Origin: an uncultured Oxalobacteraceae bacterium
GTDB taxonomy: Bacteria; Pseudomonadota; Gammaproteobacteria; Burkholderiales; Burkholderiaceae_D
Assembly (NCBI GenBank): GCA_937996605.1
Contig: CALKVB010000572.1
Location: 1-17,725, forward strand
Direction: 5' to 3'
Length of the DNA: 17,725 nucleotides
Shown: piece by piece, positions 1-6,625 of the stretch
How the letters are laid out: each line of letters begins with the position of its first letter
Position numbering within the stretch: position 1 is the stretch's first letter
Position numbers and translations under genes: made by a program
Notes under the pieces: model-generated
Seen by the model: the letters and a program-made list of their open reading frames with translations, nothing else
What the model was told of the DNA's origin: nothing
The model's database searches: none

Positions 1-1
1 T

Positions 2-490
2 CCCGGTAAAGAACAGACCTTTACTGGTATTCTCCATGATGCAGCTACCCGTGCCGAAAATTTAAGGATACAACAAGAGCAACTTTTTTTTTCTGCGGTG
101 CCAGACCTTGCTAAATTCAAGGGCCTATGCGCAGAATTGAAGTCTTCAGGACTCGACACTTTTTCGTCCCCCTCGGTCAAAGCGGTGGGGGCGTTCGTAC
201 TGTGCGATGGCCGCGATGAACCAAACTGTGTCGAAGCGTCGCTGTGTTCATGGTGTCCGGAAATGATCGGGAACCGCATGATATCTGTGCGATATGGAAG
301 TGCTCCAGACGCAAAAGAGCAGATTGGACCCGAATTCTGTTACCGAGTGCCGCCTTGCTCGACACGATGCCAGCAGTTCGTTGTGGGCCACCGTCTCCTG
401 CAAGAGTTGCAACTTTGGCATGCCGATTCGGTGGAAACGCCATCACCTACGCTTAAAGACCCATTACATGGTGCCCAGCCTCTCGCTTAA
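2..490 (+). CDS. Partial hypothetical protein, cysteine-rich C-terminal part
   Basis: The frame is open from base 2 to the TAA at 488-490, about 162 codons with no stop, so it is probably the 3' end of a gene that starts before the window. The first third is charged and helix-like (for example AATRAENLRIQQEQ). The rest has eight or nine scattered cysteines (LCDGRDEPNC, SLCSWCP, PPCSTRC) that could bind a metal, but no spacing fits a zinc-finger family I know. I do not recognise it. Shorter open frames overlap on both strands, and the last part is less protein-like than the first, so the true end could differ if the gene is spliced or decayed. Confidence 0.45.
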   Translation, partial: PGKEQTFTGILHDAATRAENLRIQQEQLFFSAVPDLAKFKGLCAELKSSGLDTFSSPSVKAVGAFVLCDGRDEPNCVEASLCSWCPEMIGNRMISVRYGSAPDAKEQIGPEFCYRVPPCSTRCQQFVVGHRLLQELQLWHADSVETPSPTLKDPLHGAQPLA

Positions 491-703
491 ACCATCAAAC
501 TTGTCATGGCAAGCACGTTGTTGTCGTTTGACTCTTTGGTAATTTTTTCTCTCTGCATTGCAAATTGGTTCAAGCAAGGTTGTGGGATCGTAACCGTAAA
601 TACTCGACTTTAATGCCGCGTGCGTTTCGACTGTAACATCATTGAAACTACGCTCGTGCAATTCGCAAAGATTGTGGCCCTTTTCGTAGTTTGGATCTAT
701 TCA
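464..703 (-). other. Unresolved coding remnant or second exon
   Basis: The 491-798 interval holds no complete gene. Read on the minus strand from 703 to the TAA at 464, one frame gives a protein-like stretch of about 79 codons (pieces: DPNYEKGHNLCELHERSF, KSSIYGYDPTTLLEPICNAE) without an ATG. The frame of the upstream minus-strand gene (1158-799), continued past its TGA, also stays open to about 701 and reads plausibly (SLYAMDIFQRLQGCDE). This is the pattern of a decayed 3' end (one nonsense change plus a frameshift) or of a spliced gene. Removing 806-697 on the minus strand (GT...AG, but with a poor GTCCTT donor) would join both parts in frame into 194 residues. I cannot decide between these. 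Confidence 0.25.
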
Positions 704-798
704 TCGCAGCCTTGCAAGCGTTGGAAGATATCCATGGCGTACAAAGAATGGGAGTTGCTGCGACTTTCGACAATCGATCCTTCAAGCCCATCGCACGC

Positions 799-1158
799 TC
801 AAGGACATGTTTGCACGGAAGATGATGCTGTGAACTGGGCTTGAAGCTTTCTTTGAAACACTGGACCCAATTTATTCATCTTTCCGGCTTGCTTCTGAAA
901 TTCTTGCAAGTCTGAGGTTTGATCTCGAATGTTTCCCAGACATGAAAAGGATCCTTGGGTTACTGCGCCATTATGATAATGGGTGTCGTACACATACTGG
1001 TCCAACTCAACAATAACATACATGATTTGGCCATCGATTTGAATAAATGTTTGGAGTGTTTTGGAAACGCCTGATTTTTGAGGTTCCGTACGGAACGAAA
1101 CGATTTCAGGGTGACAATACGGACATTCTGAATCATCAAAAGAATCATCCAAACACAT
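799..1158 (-). CDS. Hypothetical protein, 119 aa, with one CxxC
   Basis: ATG at 1158-1156 and TGA at 801-799. The N-terminus is acidic with a single CPYC motif (residues about 12-15), followed by a beta-rich stretch (TFIQIDGQIMYVIVELDQYVYD) and a polar helical tail. One CxxC is half a zinc site at most. The start lies 13 bases downstream of the stop of the DUF4833 gene on the same strand. AATAAA sits between them, ending five bases before the ATG. The C-terminus (ASSSVQTCP) may be truncated; see the coding-like sequence that follows to 464. No family recognised. Confidence 0.6.
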   Translation of the reverse strand: MCLDDSFDDSECPYCHPEIVSFRTEPQKSGVSKTLQTFIQIDGQIMYVIVELDQYVYDTHYHNGAVTQGSFSCLGNIRDQTSDLQEFQKQAGKMNKLGPVFQRKLQAQFTASSSVQTCP

Positions 1159-1171
1159 GAGAGTTTATTGA

Positions 1172-1741
1172 TCACTGCCAATAAATGGTGTCGTGCTTGG
1201 GTTGGCGTGGATCTGTTATGTCTAACACACGAAAAGAAATCTTGCGTAAGTTACGTCGAAGATCCAAAAGGTGAATGTGGTCGCTGGCTTCGACGAACAT
1301 GCTGCGAAAGAGATAATCCTTGTCTTGGTGCTTTTTCAAACAACGAGCTTTGCCTTTCTCCAATACCACGCGAAATTTTTCTTCTGGTAAATTCGTGAAC
1401 CAGAATTCGGCCTCAGTGTCGCTGATTCGTTTAGAGCCGTAACCCCACGCGAAGGTTAAATCTAATTCATTCAACGGACTACGATCATGTTGGATGCCTT
1501 GTGCTCGTCGTTTGGGTTGGTAATCTGCTCCTTGGTCTAGGATCAAACTATAGCCAATGACGGGTGGGTCGCAAAGTTTGCCCTCACGAATCAAGGCTTC
1601 GTACACTACAATGTTTTTGTTCTTGGACTTTTCTGCCACCAGAAATACGGTGGGTTGTCGTTGAGACACGGCCAAGGCGATGTTGGCCGAATGAGGAGGT
1701 GCGGGTCGGTCCGAGAATGAATTGGCATTTTCGGCAGACAT
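1172..1741 (-). CDS. DUF4833-like protein
   Basis: 189 aa from ATG at 1741-1739. After a short polar N-terminus, residues about 32-160 follow the layout of the DUF4833 family as I know it: VFLVAEKSKNKNIVVYEAL matches the family's hydrophobic-E-(R/K)-S-x-N-x-N-x-V-x-Y opening, PPVIGYSLILD matches the P-V-x-x-Y-x-I strand, LTFAWGYGSKRI matches the (E)xxxAYG motif, and a beta-rich C-terminus DHIHLLD...RKISFRVLDIT follows. Biochemical function of the family is unknown to me. It is divergent from the 1870 gene across a 128-base gap and is followed on its own strand by the 119-aa gene. The family call rests on motif memory, not a search. Confidence 0.65.
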   Translation of the reverse strand: MSAENANSFSDRPAPPHSANIALAVSQRQPTVFLVAEKSKNKNIVVYEALIREGKLCDPPVIGYSLILDQGADYQPKRRAQGIQHDRSPLNELDLTFAWGYGSKRISDTEAEFWFTNLPEEKFRVVLEKGKARCLKKHQDKDYLFRSMFVEASDHIHLLDLRRNLRKISFRVLDITDPRQPKHDTIYWQ

Positions 1742-1869
1742 GGTTTCAACCCGAGTTTATTTGTACTATGATCACCTTTCGGCATGCGTACTTCTTCATG
1801 GAATCAGAACGCGAGGAAAGGTTTCCACATACCACGTGCTTTGACTCCGTTGGCTTGCATTGACCAAAA
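1742..1869. promoter_or_regulatory. Divergent promoter region
   Basis: These 128 bases separate the starts of the minus-strand DUF4833-like gene and the plus-strand Schlafen-like gene, so both promoters must lie here or inside the genes. On the minus strand an AATAAA (in CAAATAAACTCGGG) lies about 15 bases before the ATG. On the plus strand TGACCAAAA directly precedes the ATG at 1870. A CACGTG hexamer is also present near 1838. No 3' end falls in this gap on either strand, so AATAAA cannot be a poly(A) signal here. Confidence 0.4.
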
Positions 1870-3099
1870 ATGAACGAGGAAACCAAGGGACCGGTGAGAT
1901 CAGATAACGGTTTATCACGAATACAAAGCACATGGGTGAATGGGAAGTTTCAAAAACTCTCCTCCCTGAAGCTTTTCTCTCAAGTTCGGTTAAATTCCCA
2001 GCCTCCCTTTATCGCAACGGTGGAAGTTGGTCAGTGTTCGGACAAAACGGAGAAACGCGCCTCAGAACTTCACGTTTACAGCGAAGGGTTGCGTCGAACG
2101 TGCGGACAAATCTTTTCTTCGTCTGCTCAGAACAATAAACGTTCTGCGAAAGTAGACGTGGAATTAAAGGTACTGCAAAGTTTAGGCATCGACTGCCGAG
2201 AAGCATTTCGTGTACAACCAATCCGTCCGATCGATTCTACTCCTTTGGCCGAAATCAACAAGCTTGTATCTCAGATGAAAGGGACATTTTCATTTACTGA
2301 TAAATCCGGTGATTATTCTGGATACCGTGGCACACTCAAGCTCAAAGATGTGTTGTATGAGGCCGATTATGCGTATCATCCTGACAAGCGCTACTGCAAA
2401 CACAAATTGGCGTTACTTTTACTGCGGCAGGCTGCTTCAAACGGATGCGAAGAAGCCATGAAATCTTTGGCCATTCTGGAGAAAGAGAACACTTTATGTT
2501 ATGGAATGCCTTTCTCCTTGCGTAACGTAAATTTGGAGTCCGAGGAAGTGGAGTTCAAGGGAGGTTCTGGTAGACTACAACCGATGACGGACTCTGGTGC
2601 TCAAAATCTCGGAAAGAAACTGAGCAAAACGGTTGTAGCATTTCTCGCTGCGAAGGGTGGAAACATGTACATCGGAGTGTTTGAGCAGTACCCACATGTG
2701 GTCCATGGCGTATTTATTCCAAGCGCTGGCACAGATGCATGGAGCAAAAAGTTTCGGCAGACCATAAGCACAGAAGTGATACCAGACCCTTCACGGTATC
2801 TATCGATCGAATTTATTCCGGTTCGGGTGATGGATTCGTATGTGGCAAAGCCTCCTCGACCAAGTCTTCTTGACCCTTACACCGAGTATCTCGAAGTCGA
2901 ACTAGAGAAGTTGTCTCAATTTCTGCCCAAGTATCCGACGATGGCGCAGATTTCGGGTCGAGACGTTTATGTTGTTGAAATCTCTGTTCAGCCAGATAAG
3001 ACCAAAACTTACACTTGTCGAAGCTCAGAGTACAGAAGAGTTGGAACAGAAACAGTCCGTGTTTCTCCGGTAACCAGTGACGATACTAAACTTGCTTGA
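1870..3099 (+). CDS. Schlafen/AlbA_2 domain protein
   Basis: 409 aa from ATG 1870. Residues about 215-398 match the Schlafen AlbA_2 domain: opening LESEEVEFKGG (E223 and E228 in the ExxxxEFK motif that carries acidic nuclease residues in vertebrate Schlafens), the strand-turn VVAFLAAKGGNMYIGV (255-270), a YLSIEFIPVRV strand, and the closing SSEYRRVGTETVRV, typical of these domains. Residues about 163-205 (EADYAYHPD...AASNGCEEAMKSLAIL) resemble a Sel1/TPR-type helix pair. The N-terminal 110 residues are unassigned. Family members bind nucleic acid; some cut tRNA or rRNA, and poxviruses carry one. Whether this one is a nuclease is inference. No signal peptide or membrane segment. The TGA is followed after 17 bases by the left 33-base inverted repeat. 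Confidence 0.75.
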   Translation: MNEETKGPVRSDNGLSRIQSTWVNGKFQKLSSLKLFSQVRLNSQPPFIATVEVGQCSDKTEKRASELHVYSEGLRRTCGQIFSSSAQNNKRSAKVDVELKVLQSLGIDCREAFRVQPIRPIDSTPLAEINKLVSQMKGTFSFTDKSGDYSGYRGTLKLKDVLYEADYAYHPDKRYCKHKLALLLLRQAASNGCEEAMKSLAILEKENTLCYGMPFSLRNVNLESEEVEFKGGSGRLQPMTDSGAQNLGKKLSKTVVAFLAAKGGNMYIGVFEQYPHVVHGVFIPSAGTDAWSKKFRQTISTEVIPDPSRYLSIEFIPVRVMDSYVAKPPRPSLLDPYTEYLEVELEKLSQFLPKYPTMAQISGRDVYVVEISVQPDKTKTYTCRSSEYRRVGTETVRVSPVTSDDTKLA

Positions 3100-3116
3100 T
3101 GATTTTAGAAAACCTA

Positions 3117-3149
3117 ACGTTTTTCGACCAAAACACATTCGTGTTTTTA
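3117..3149 (+). repeat. Left copy of 33-base inverted repeat
   Basis: This 33-base segment (begins ACGTTTTTCGACC) is the exact reverse complement of 5038-5070. Identity breaks at both edges (3116/5071 and 3150/5037), with four further matching A/T bases beyond the inner mismatch. The pair encloses exactly two genes, the ADP-ribosyltransferase and the ankyrin-like gene. Each copy can also fold alone: AAAACAC and GTGTTTT form a 7-bp stem around a four-base loop. I see no convincing target-site duplication. Confidence 0.9.
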
Positions 3150-3163
3150 CAAAATAAAACGGG

Positions 3164-3910
3164 ATGAATCATCCGACCGATCTGCAGAAGGTGATACGGC
3201 AATCCCGGCGCCTAGAGAAAAAGTACGAGGGAAAGTTCAATCAAAAGGAAAGGGAAGCCATTCAGGCGTATCGAGGACCTGACTATTTACCCATCAACAA
3301 ATTACTGCGCGAAGATCGAATATTCGCGCACGCACTCTCCGTCACGGGAGACTTACGGGAGTTCTTTGAAGCCAGGAAACAGTTTTTGCTGGAAACCATC
3401 GAACAATTGGACGATGCCACGCAAAAGGTGCCCCATGGGGTATCCACATTGTTTCGGGGCGTGAATTTTGGGGACGATGAGCCATTGTTTCATTGGAAAC
3501 GAAACCAGGAAGTGATCTTCCCCGAGTTGCTGTCTACTACGTTCAATCCAGACACAGCCTATGTCTTTTCGGGGTGCGGCAGTGTATCGAAAAACGCCGT
3601 TCATGGATGCTTTATCATATTTGAACATGCGGAGAGGCAGCCAGGGCTTTTCGTTCCGCCATATTTCAAAGATGCCAATGTCTTTTCTCGTGAGTTTGAA
3701 ATTCTGTTGGCTCGTAATACTTGTTGGAAGGTGAAACAAATTCGTCGCGTCAAGTTACCCGTCAGCACCCATTGTCCACCAGACGCGATTGGGGCCAAGA
3801 TTCCCGTATATGTGCTGGAAGCTTTACCGTACCAAAAACCACCTCGCTTGCCCTGGAGTAAGCAAATCAATTTTTATCTAGGCCCAGATCTTACCTTCCC
3901 ATTGAAGTGA
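3164..3910 (+). CDS. ADP-ribosyltransferase (R-S-E class)
   Basis: 248 aa from ATG 3164. The central part shows the three motifs of the arginine-type mono-ADP-ribosyltransferase (ARTC / ADP-ribosyl exotoxin) fold in order: TLFRGVNFG with Arg98; ELLSTTFNPDTAYVF with Ser-Thr-Thr 124-126; and SREFEILLARNTCWKV with the ExE pair Glu177-Glu179, followed by the usual beta strand. These enzymes move ADP-ribose from NAD+ to a target; ExE usually indicates arginine as acceptor. The N-terminal ~90 residues are helical and charged. No signal peptide, so it would act inside the infected cell or from the virion, as phage T4 Alt does (analogy only). AATAAA lies 10 bases before the ATG. The stop is followed after 17 bases by the ankyrin-like gene. 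Confidence 0.8.
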   Translation: MNHPTDLQKVIRQSRRLEKKYEGKFNQKEREAIQAYRGPDYLPINKLLREDRIFAHALSVTGDLREFFEARKQFLLETIEQLDDATQKVPHGVSTLFRGVNFGDDEPLFHWKRNQEVIFPELLSTTFNPDTAYVFSGCGSVSKNAVHGCFIIFEHAERQPGLFVPPYFKDANVFSREFEILLARNTCWKVKQIRRVKLPVSTHCPPDAIGAKIPVYVLEALPYQKPPRLPWSKQINFYLGPDLTFPLK

Positions 3911-3927
3911 ACAAAGAAAACAGAACC

Positions 3928-5010
3928 ATGTCGTGGCCATGGGGCATTGCCCATGAACCATTGTTAGAACGGCTGGAAACGTGCAAGACATTGGCAGCAT
4001 TGGCGGACGTACTAAAGTCTTGGGACAAACCACGGCCACAGGGCTCATTGTTGTTGGATGTATTGCAAACTATGGTCGAAGTCGATTCATGTCCAACGTC
4101 GTCGTTCTTTTACGGCGAAGAAACGCCTCTGCATCGGGCCATGGGCAAACATCCATTGAACTTATTGTGTCTGCGTTTCATCTTGCATCGTCTGATCGAA
4201 CTACGATCCGAAGCAGACTGTTTTCGCTGTCTATTTACAGCGCTGCAAACCCAGCAAAATGAGGACGTGATTCAGTATTTGGAATCTCGCTGTCAGCGCT
4301 CGCACGCCGATCGGTTGATGCAATACTATCATTTGCCGGGGGTGTATCATTTCCTTCAACAACGAGGGTACGGTGTGGATTATCATGTATTGGATCATCC
4401 CCAGTGTTCGTTGGATATGGTGGACTGGATGCATGAACGAGGCGAAATTCCACACGAACTGTTGCAATACGATCAAACATGTCGGATGAACGACGATGTG
4501 GTGATTCGATTGTTTGAATTGGGCTATCCTTATCAAGGATTTTTACGTCAGGTGGTTGATTTTTCGCGCTTGGATTTGGTACAAACTCTGTTGAGTCGGT
4601 TTCAGTTTGAAGCTCGTGATTTGCAGCATGCCTTGAACACAGCATGCGAAAAAAGATTCAATGGAATGGCTCAGTTGCTGGTATCGCGGGTGGAAGAAGA
4701 TTTCTTGCCTACGATCACATTGGCAAGCATGGCAGCACGCTGCGACGATCGATTGTTATGGAAAGCGCTGGATGGGAAATGCCGTATTCCTCAATATGCT
4801 TTACAGACTGCTTTGCGCATCGCCATTCAGAGCGACTGTCACGAATTCATTCGAATGCTCCTGATGGAGACCGATGTGGATGTCCAACCCGAGGATGTTT
4901 GTCGATTTGTGAAACGTTTGGAGAAGCAAGGCCAAATGCCGGACCTGCTGTTTCAATTGAATCAAAGAGCTTTACCGATGGAAGAATCAGAATCGAGTGA
5001 TTCGGATTGA
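3928..5010 (+). CDS. Ankyrin-like repeat protein
   Basis: 360 aa from the first ATG (3928, context ACCATG); a GTG at 3907 in the same frame overlaps the previous stop and is unlikely in a eukaryotic-type system. The protein is a run of about 30-residue helical units with degenerate ankyrin character typical of large DNA viruses: ETPLHRAMGKHPLN early, then units such as LDMVDWMHERGEIPHELL, DLVQTLLSRFQFEARDLQHAL and NGMAQLLVSRVEEDFLPTITL. It ends in an acidic tail (MEESESSDSD). Viral ankyrin proteins often present targets to host ubiquitin ligases, but no F-box is visible. With the ADP-ribosyltransferase it forms the inverted-repeat cassette and might direct that enzyme to targets (inference). 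Confidence 0.7.
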   Translation: MSWPWGIAHEPLLERLETCKTLAALADVLKSWDKPRPQGSLLLDVLQTMVEVDSCPTSSFFYGEETPLHRAMGKHPLNLLCLRFILHRLIELRSEADCFRCLFTALQTQQNEDVIQYLESRCQRSHADRLMQYYHLPGVYHFLQQRGYGVDYHVLDHPQCSLDMVDWMHERGEIPHELLQYDQTCRMNDDVVIRLFELGYPYQGFLRQVVDFSRLDLVQTLLSRFQFEARDLQHALNTACEKRFNGMAQLLVSRVEEDFLPTITLASMAARCDDRLLWKALDGKCRIPQYALQTALRIAIQSDCHEFIRMLLMETDVDVQPEDVCRFVKRLEKQGQMPDLLFQLNQRALPMEESESSDSD

Positions 5011-5018
5011 ATTTGTTC

Positions 5019-5034
5019 AAAGACGGTAGTCTTT
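5019..5034 (+). terminator. Hairpin after the ankyrin-like gene
   Basis: AAAGAC and GTCTTT form a perfect 6-bp stem around GGTA, starting 8 bases after the stop at 5010 and followed by T-rich sequence. It abuts the right inverted repeat, which can form a second hairpin. In some giant viruses, palindromes mark transcript 3' ends; that role here is inference. Confidence 0.4.
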
Positions 5035-5037
5035 TTC

Positions 5038-5070
5038 TAAAAACACGAATGTGTTTTGGTCGAAAAACGT
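5038..5070 (-). repeat. Right copy of 33-base inverted repeat
   Basis: Exact reverse complement of 3117-3149, lying 27 bases after the ankyrin-like gene and 36 bases before the TFIIA gene. The internal AAAACAC-GAAT-GTGTTTT hairpin lies at about 5039-5057. The distance between the copies is 1,888 bases. Confidence 0.9.
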
Positions 5071-5106
5071 CCAAATTTGCTCATGTAATGTATTCTTCCA
5101 AACGAC

Positions 5107-5571
5107 ATGAACGAAGTCCAGCACGCGACGACATCTTCTTTCTTCAAAGGAGTGGTGCAAGAGGTGATGCACAAGGCCGGAAGCATGATGGCTCCGACCA
5201 AGTTATCGCTGCTCCAGAAAACATGGGAAAAGCATATGCAAATCTTGTGGAACCAGCCTTCGGTCATCGGTTCTGTCCACGTCGCACCAAGCCTGGAAGA
5301 TGAAGTCTCTGCGGTTCTTATCGAGGAAAACCTCTTTGAGGACAAACTTGAGGGACCGTTAACCGAAAAGGACACCATGCCGCGACCCCAATGGCCCCAA
5401 GACGATATGGTGATCTACTGCGAATACGAATCGGTGCAACACAAGAAGAGTTCTACCAAGTGGATCGTGAAGTTGGAAAATGGTTACATGCCCATTTGCA
5501 TCGGCAAGCGATTCATCGAAGTGTTTCGACGTGCTCATTGCGAATTTGACTCGGCACTGCCCATGTCATGA
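5107..5571 (+). CDS. Compact TFIIA large (alpha/beta) subunit
   Basis: 154 aa from ATG 5107. The two ends match the conserved ends of eukaryotic TFIIA-alpha/beta (yeast Toa1). Residues about 11-50 (FFKGVVQEVMH...LSLLQKTWEKHMQILW) match the N-terminal helices (consensus Y-x-x-V-I-x-D-V...L-x-x-L-x-x-x-W-x-x-K-L). Residues about 100-150 (MVIYCEYESVQHKKSSTKW then VKLENGYMPI and an acidic end) match the C-terminal beta domain (V-V-x-C-Q-Y-D-K-(I/V)-x-R-x-K-N-K-W-K-x-x-L-K-D-G-I-M). The long middle of the cellular protein is reduced to an acidic linker (LEDEVSAVLIEENLFEDKLEG). TFIIA stabilises TBP on promoters. No small (gamma) subunit is visible here, so a host or distant viral partner would be needed. 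Confidence 0.75.
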   Translation: MNEVQHATTSSFFKGVVQEVMHKAGSMMAPTKLSLLQKTWEKHMQILWNQPSVIGSVHVAPSLEDEVSAVLIEENLFEDKLEGPLTEKDTMPRPQWPQDDMVIYCEYESVQHKKSSTKWIVKLENGYMPICIGKRFIEVFRRAHCEFDSALPMS

Positions 5572-5614
5572 TCAAAATACAAGTTCGAAAATTCGTACCG
5601 TTTGAAACCAAAAC

Positions 5615-6088
5615 ATGGATGAACCCGTGTTGCAGCAGTTAAAGCATGCCAGCGAGGCGTTACGGTAGGATGACGTCTTCGAGTCTGAAGGTGTGCACTA
5701 AAGTTCTTGGGTATGTAGATCGAGGGGCAACGACCCTTTACCCGACGTTTTAGAGGCGTTGAAGCAGTTGCCAGTCCGCTCCTCTGAAGTCAATACCGAC
5801 GAAAAACAGGATCAGGAAAACCAATTTCCCTTGTTCCCTGTGCTACCGGAAGCGCCGAAACCATTGAAGACAAAAGTGCGTAGGGACAACCGTCCTTGGA
5901 CATGGGAGGAAACGTGGGCCTTGATCGAAGGGGTACGGCAAGTGTATCGCCCTGATCAAACGCGTATGAAATGGGCCAAAGTGCGACAACAGCAACCTTT
6001 ATTGCGATCCCGTACACGTGTGGATCTGAAAGACAAGTGGCGGAATCTGGAAAAGTTTGGGTTTGTGCCCAAGATGCCAAAGGGCTAA
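5615..6088 (+). CDS. Myb/SANT (telobox-type) factor, probably spliced
   Basis: The C-terminal part is a Myb/SANT domain: RPWTWEETWALIEGV, then RMKWAKVRQQ, then RTRVDLKDKWRNL. The three tryptophans sit in the Myb positions and VDLKDKWRNL is the telobox signature of telomere-repeat-binding Myb proteins. No ATG lies between the last upstream stop and this domain. The ATG at 5615 (context AACCAAAACATG) is in the same frame, but TAG (5666) and TAA (5696) interrupt it. Removing a 54-base GT-AG segment (5665-5718) joins the parts in frame to give a 139-aa protein starting MDEPVLQQLKHASEALR. Splicing is inferred; the alternative is a recently inactivated gene, though the DNA-binding domain is intact. 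Likely role: nuclear DNA binding and transcription control. Confidence 0.6.
5665..5718 (+). other. Candidate 54-base spliceosomal intron
   Basis: The segment begins GTAGGATG and ends GGGTATGTAG. It contains both in-frame stops of the Myb/SANT gene, and its removal restores the frame (phase 2, ...TTACG joined to ATCGAGG). GCACTAAAG at about 5694-5702 is a weak branch-site candidate and the pyrimidine tract is poor. Using the AG at 5723-5724 instead gives a 60-base intron that is also in frame. Confidence 0.45.
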
Positions 6089-6105
6089 CACTCGGAACAA
6101 ACACG

Positions 6106-6327
6106 ATGGAGCATGCATTGCGCACCCAAGAGGTGAAAAGTATCGAGGACTTTCCTGTTGATACCATTCGGTACGCGATGCTAACCGCTGAAGAGCAAGA
6201 TGAACTTTCCATGCCGGAACTCCACCAAAGCCACCAGGGCTCGGAGCGAAAACAGTTTGGGATGAAGTTTCGAATGCTGGGCAAATCAAGTTTGCGGGTG
6301 GTTGAATGTTGTTACGAACAAGAATGA
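6106..6327 (+). CDS. Hypothetical protein, 73 aa
   Basis: ATG 6106 to TGA 6325-6327. The frame is open further upstream but that part overlaps the Myb gene, so I take the ATG 17 bases after the Myb stop. The protein is soluble and polar, with an acidic helix (AEEQDELSMPEL) and a basic C-terminal half (KQFGMKFRMLGKSSLRVVECCYEQE) including a CC pair. No family recognised. It lies in a tight plus-strand run and ends six bases before the next ATG. Confidence 0.6.
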   Translation: MEHALRTQEVKSIEDFPVDTIRYAMLTAEEQDELSMPELHQSHQGSERKQFGMKFRMLGKSSLRVVECCYEQE

Positions 6328-6333
6328 ATAAAC

Positions 6334-6579
6334 ATGGAAGCCGGTGCCATTGCTGGAATTGTTGTGGCCGTAGTGGTGGTATGCTTGCTGATCGGATACT
6401 TTTGGGTCTTTCGAAAGAGTGCTTTGAACACGTCCAGCCCCACTATGGACGAAGAGGATCTTTGGAAACCCAGAGCCATAAGCCCTTCTCGCCAAGCGTA
6501 TTTTCAAAGGCATACAGATGAAGCCGTGAACCAGATCAGGGCAGAGTATGGTGACGATTATGTGCAGAAAGAATTGTAG
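6334..6579 (+). CDS. Small single-pass membrane protein
   Basis: 81 aa from ATG 6334. Residues 3-27 (AGAIAGIVVAVVVVCLLIGYF) are one hydrophobic membrane helix right at the N-terminus, followed by WVFRKS. The positive charges directly after the helix suggest a short outside N-terminus and a cytosolic or virion-interior tail. The tail is polar and charged (EEDLWKPRAISPSRQAYF...YGDDYVQKEL). Small proteins of this build are common as envelope or inner-membrane components of large DNA viruses (inference). AATAAA overlaps the previous stop and ends two bases before this ATG. Confidence 0.7.
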   Translation: MEAGAIAGIVVAVVVVCLLIGYFWVFRKSALNTSSPTMDEEDLWKPRAISPSRQAYFQRHTDEAVNQIRAEYGDDYVQKEL

Positions 6580-6625
6580 CAGTTGATTCACCATTCTTGA
6601 AACCGTACATTTGCTTTGCTGGTAA

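Noticed and set aside
177..446. 89-aa minus-strand frame
   Set aside because: It has Arg/His/Pro/Thr-biased antisense composition, opposite the more protein-like partial gene on the plus strand.
646..833. Plus-strand open stretch reading DLFIAALQALEDIHG
   Set aside because: It has no ATG, uses the same codon register as the minus-strand reading, and both look plausible. It is not supported as a gene on its own.
1564..1863. 99-aa plus-strand frame
   Set aside because: It lies antisense to the DUF4833-like gene and across the divergent promoter gap.
3117..5070. Calling the inverted-repeat cassette a transposon
   Set aside because: No transposase or integrase is present and no target-site duplication was found, so only the repeat pair itself is claimed.
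5790..6284. 164-aa minus-strand frame opposite the Myb gene
   Set aside because: It is a mirror of the plus-strand Myb and 73-aa genes; the plus strand carries a recognisable domain.
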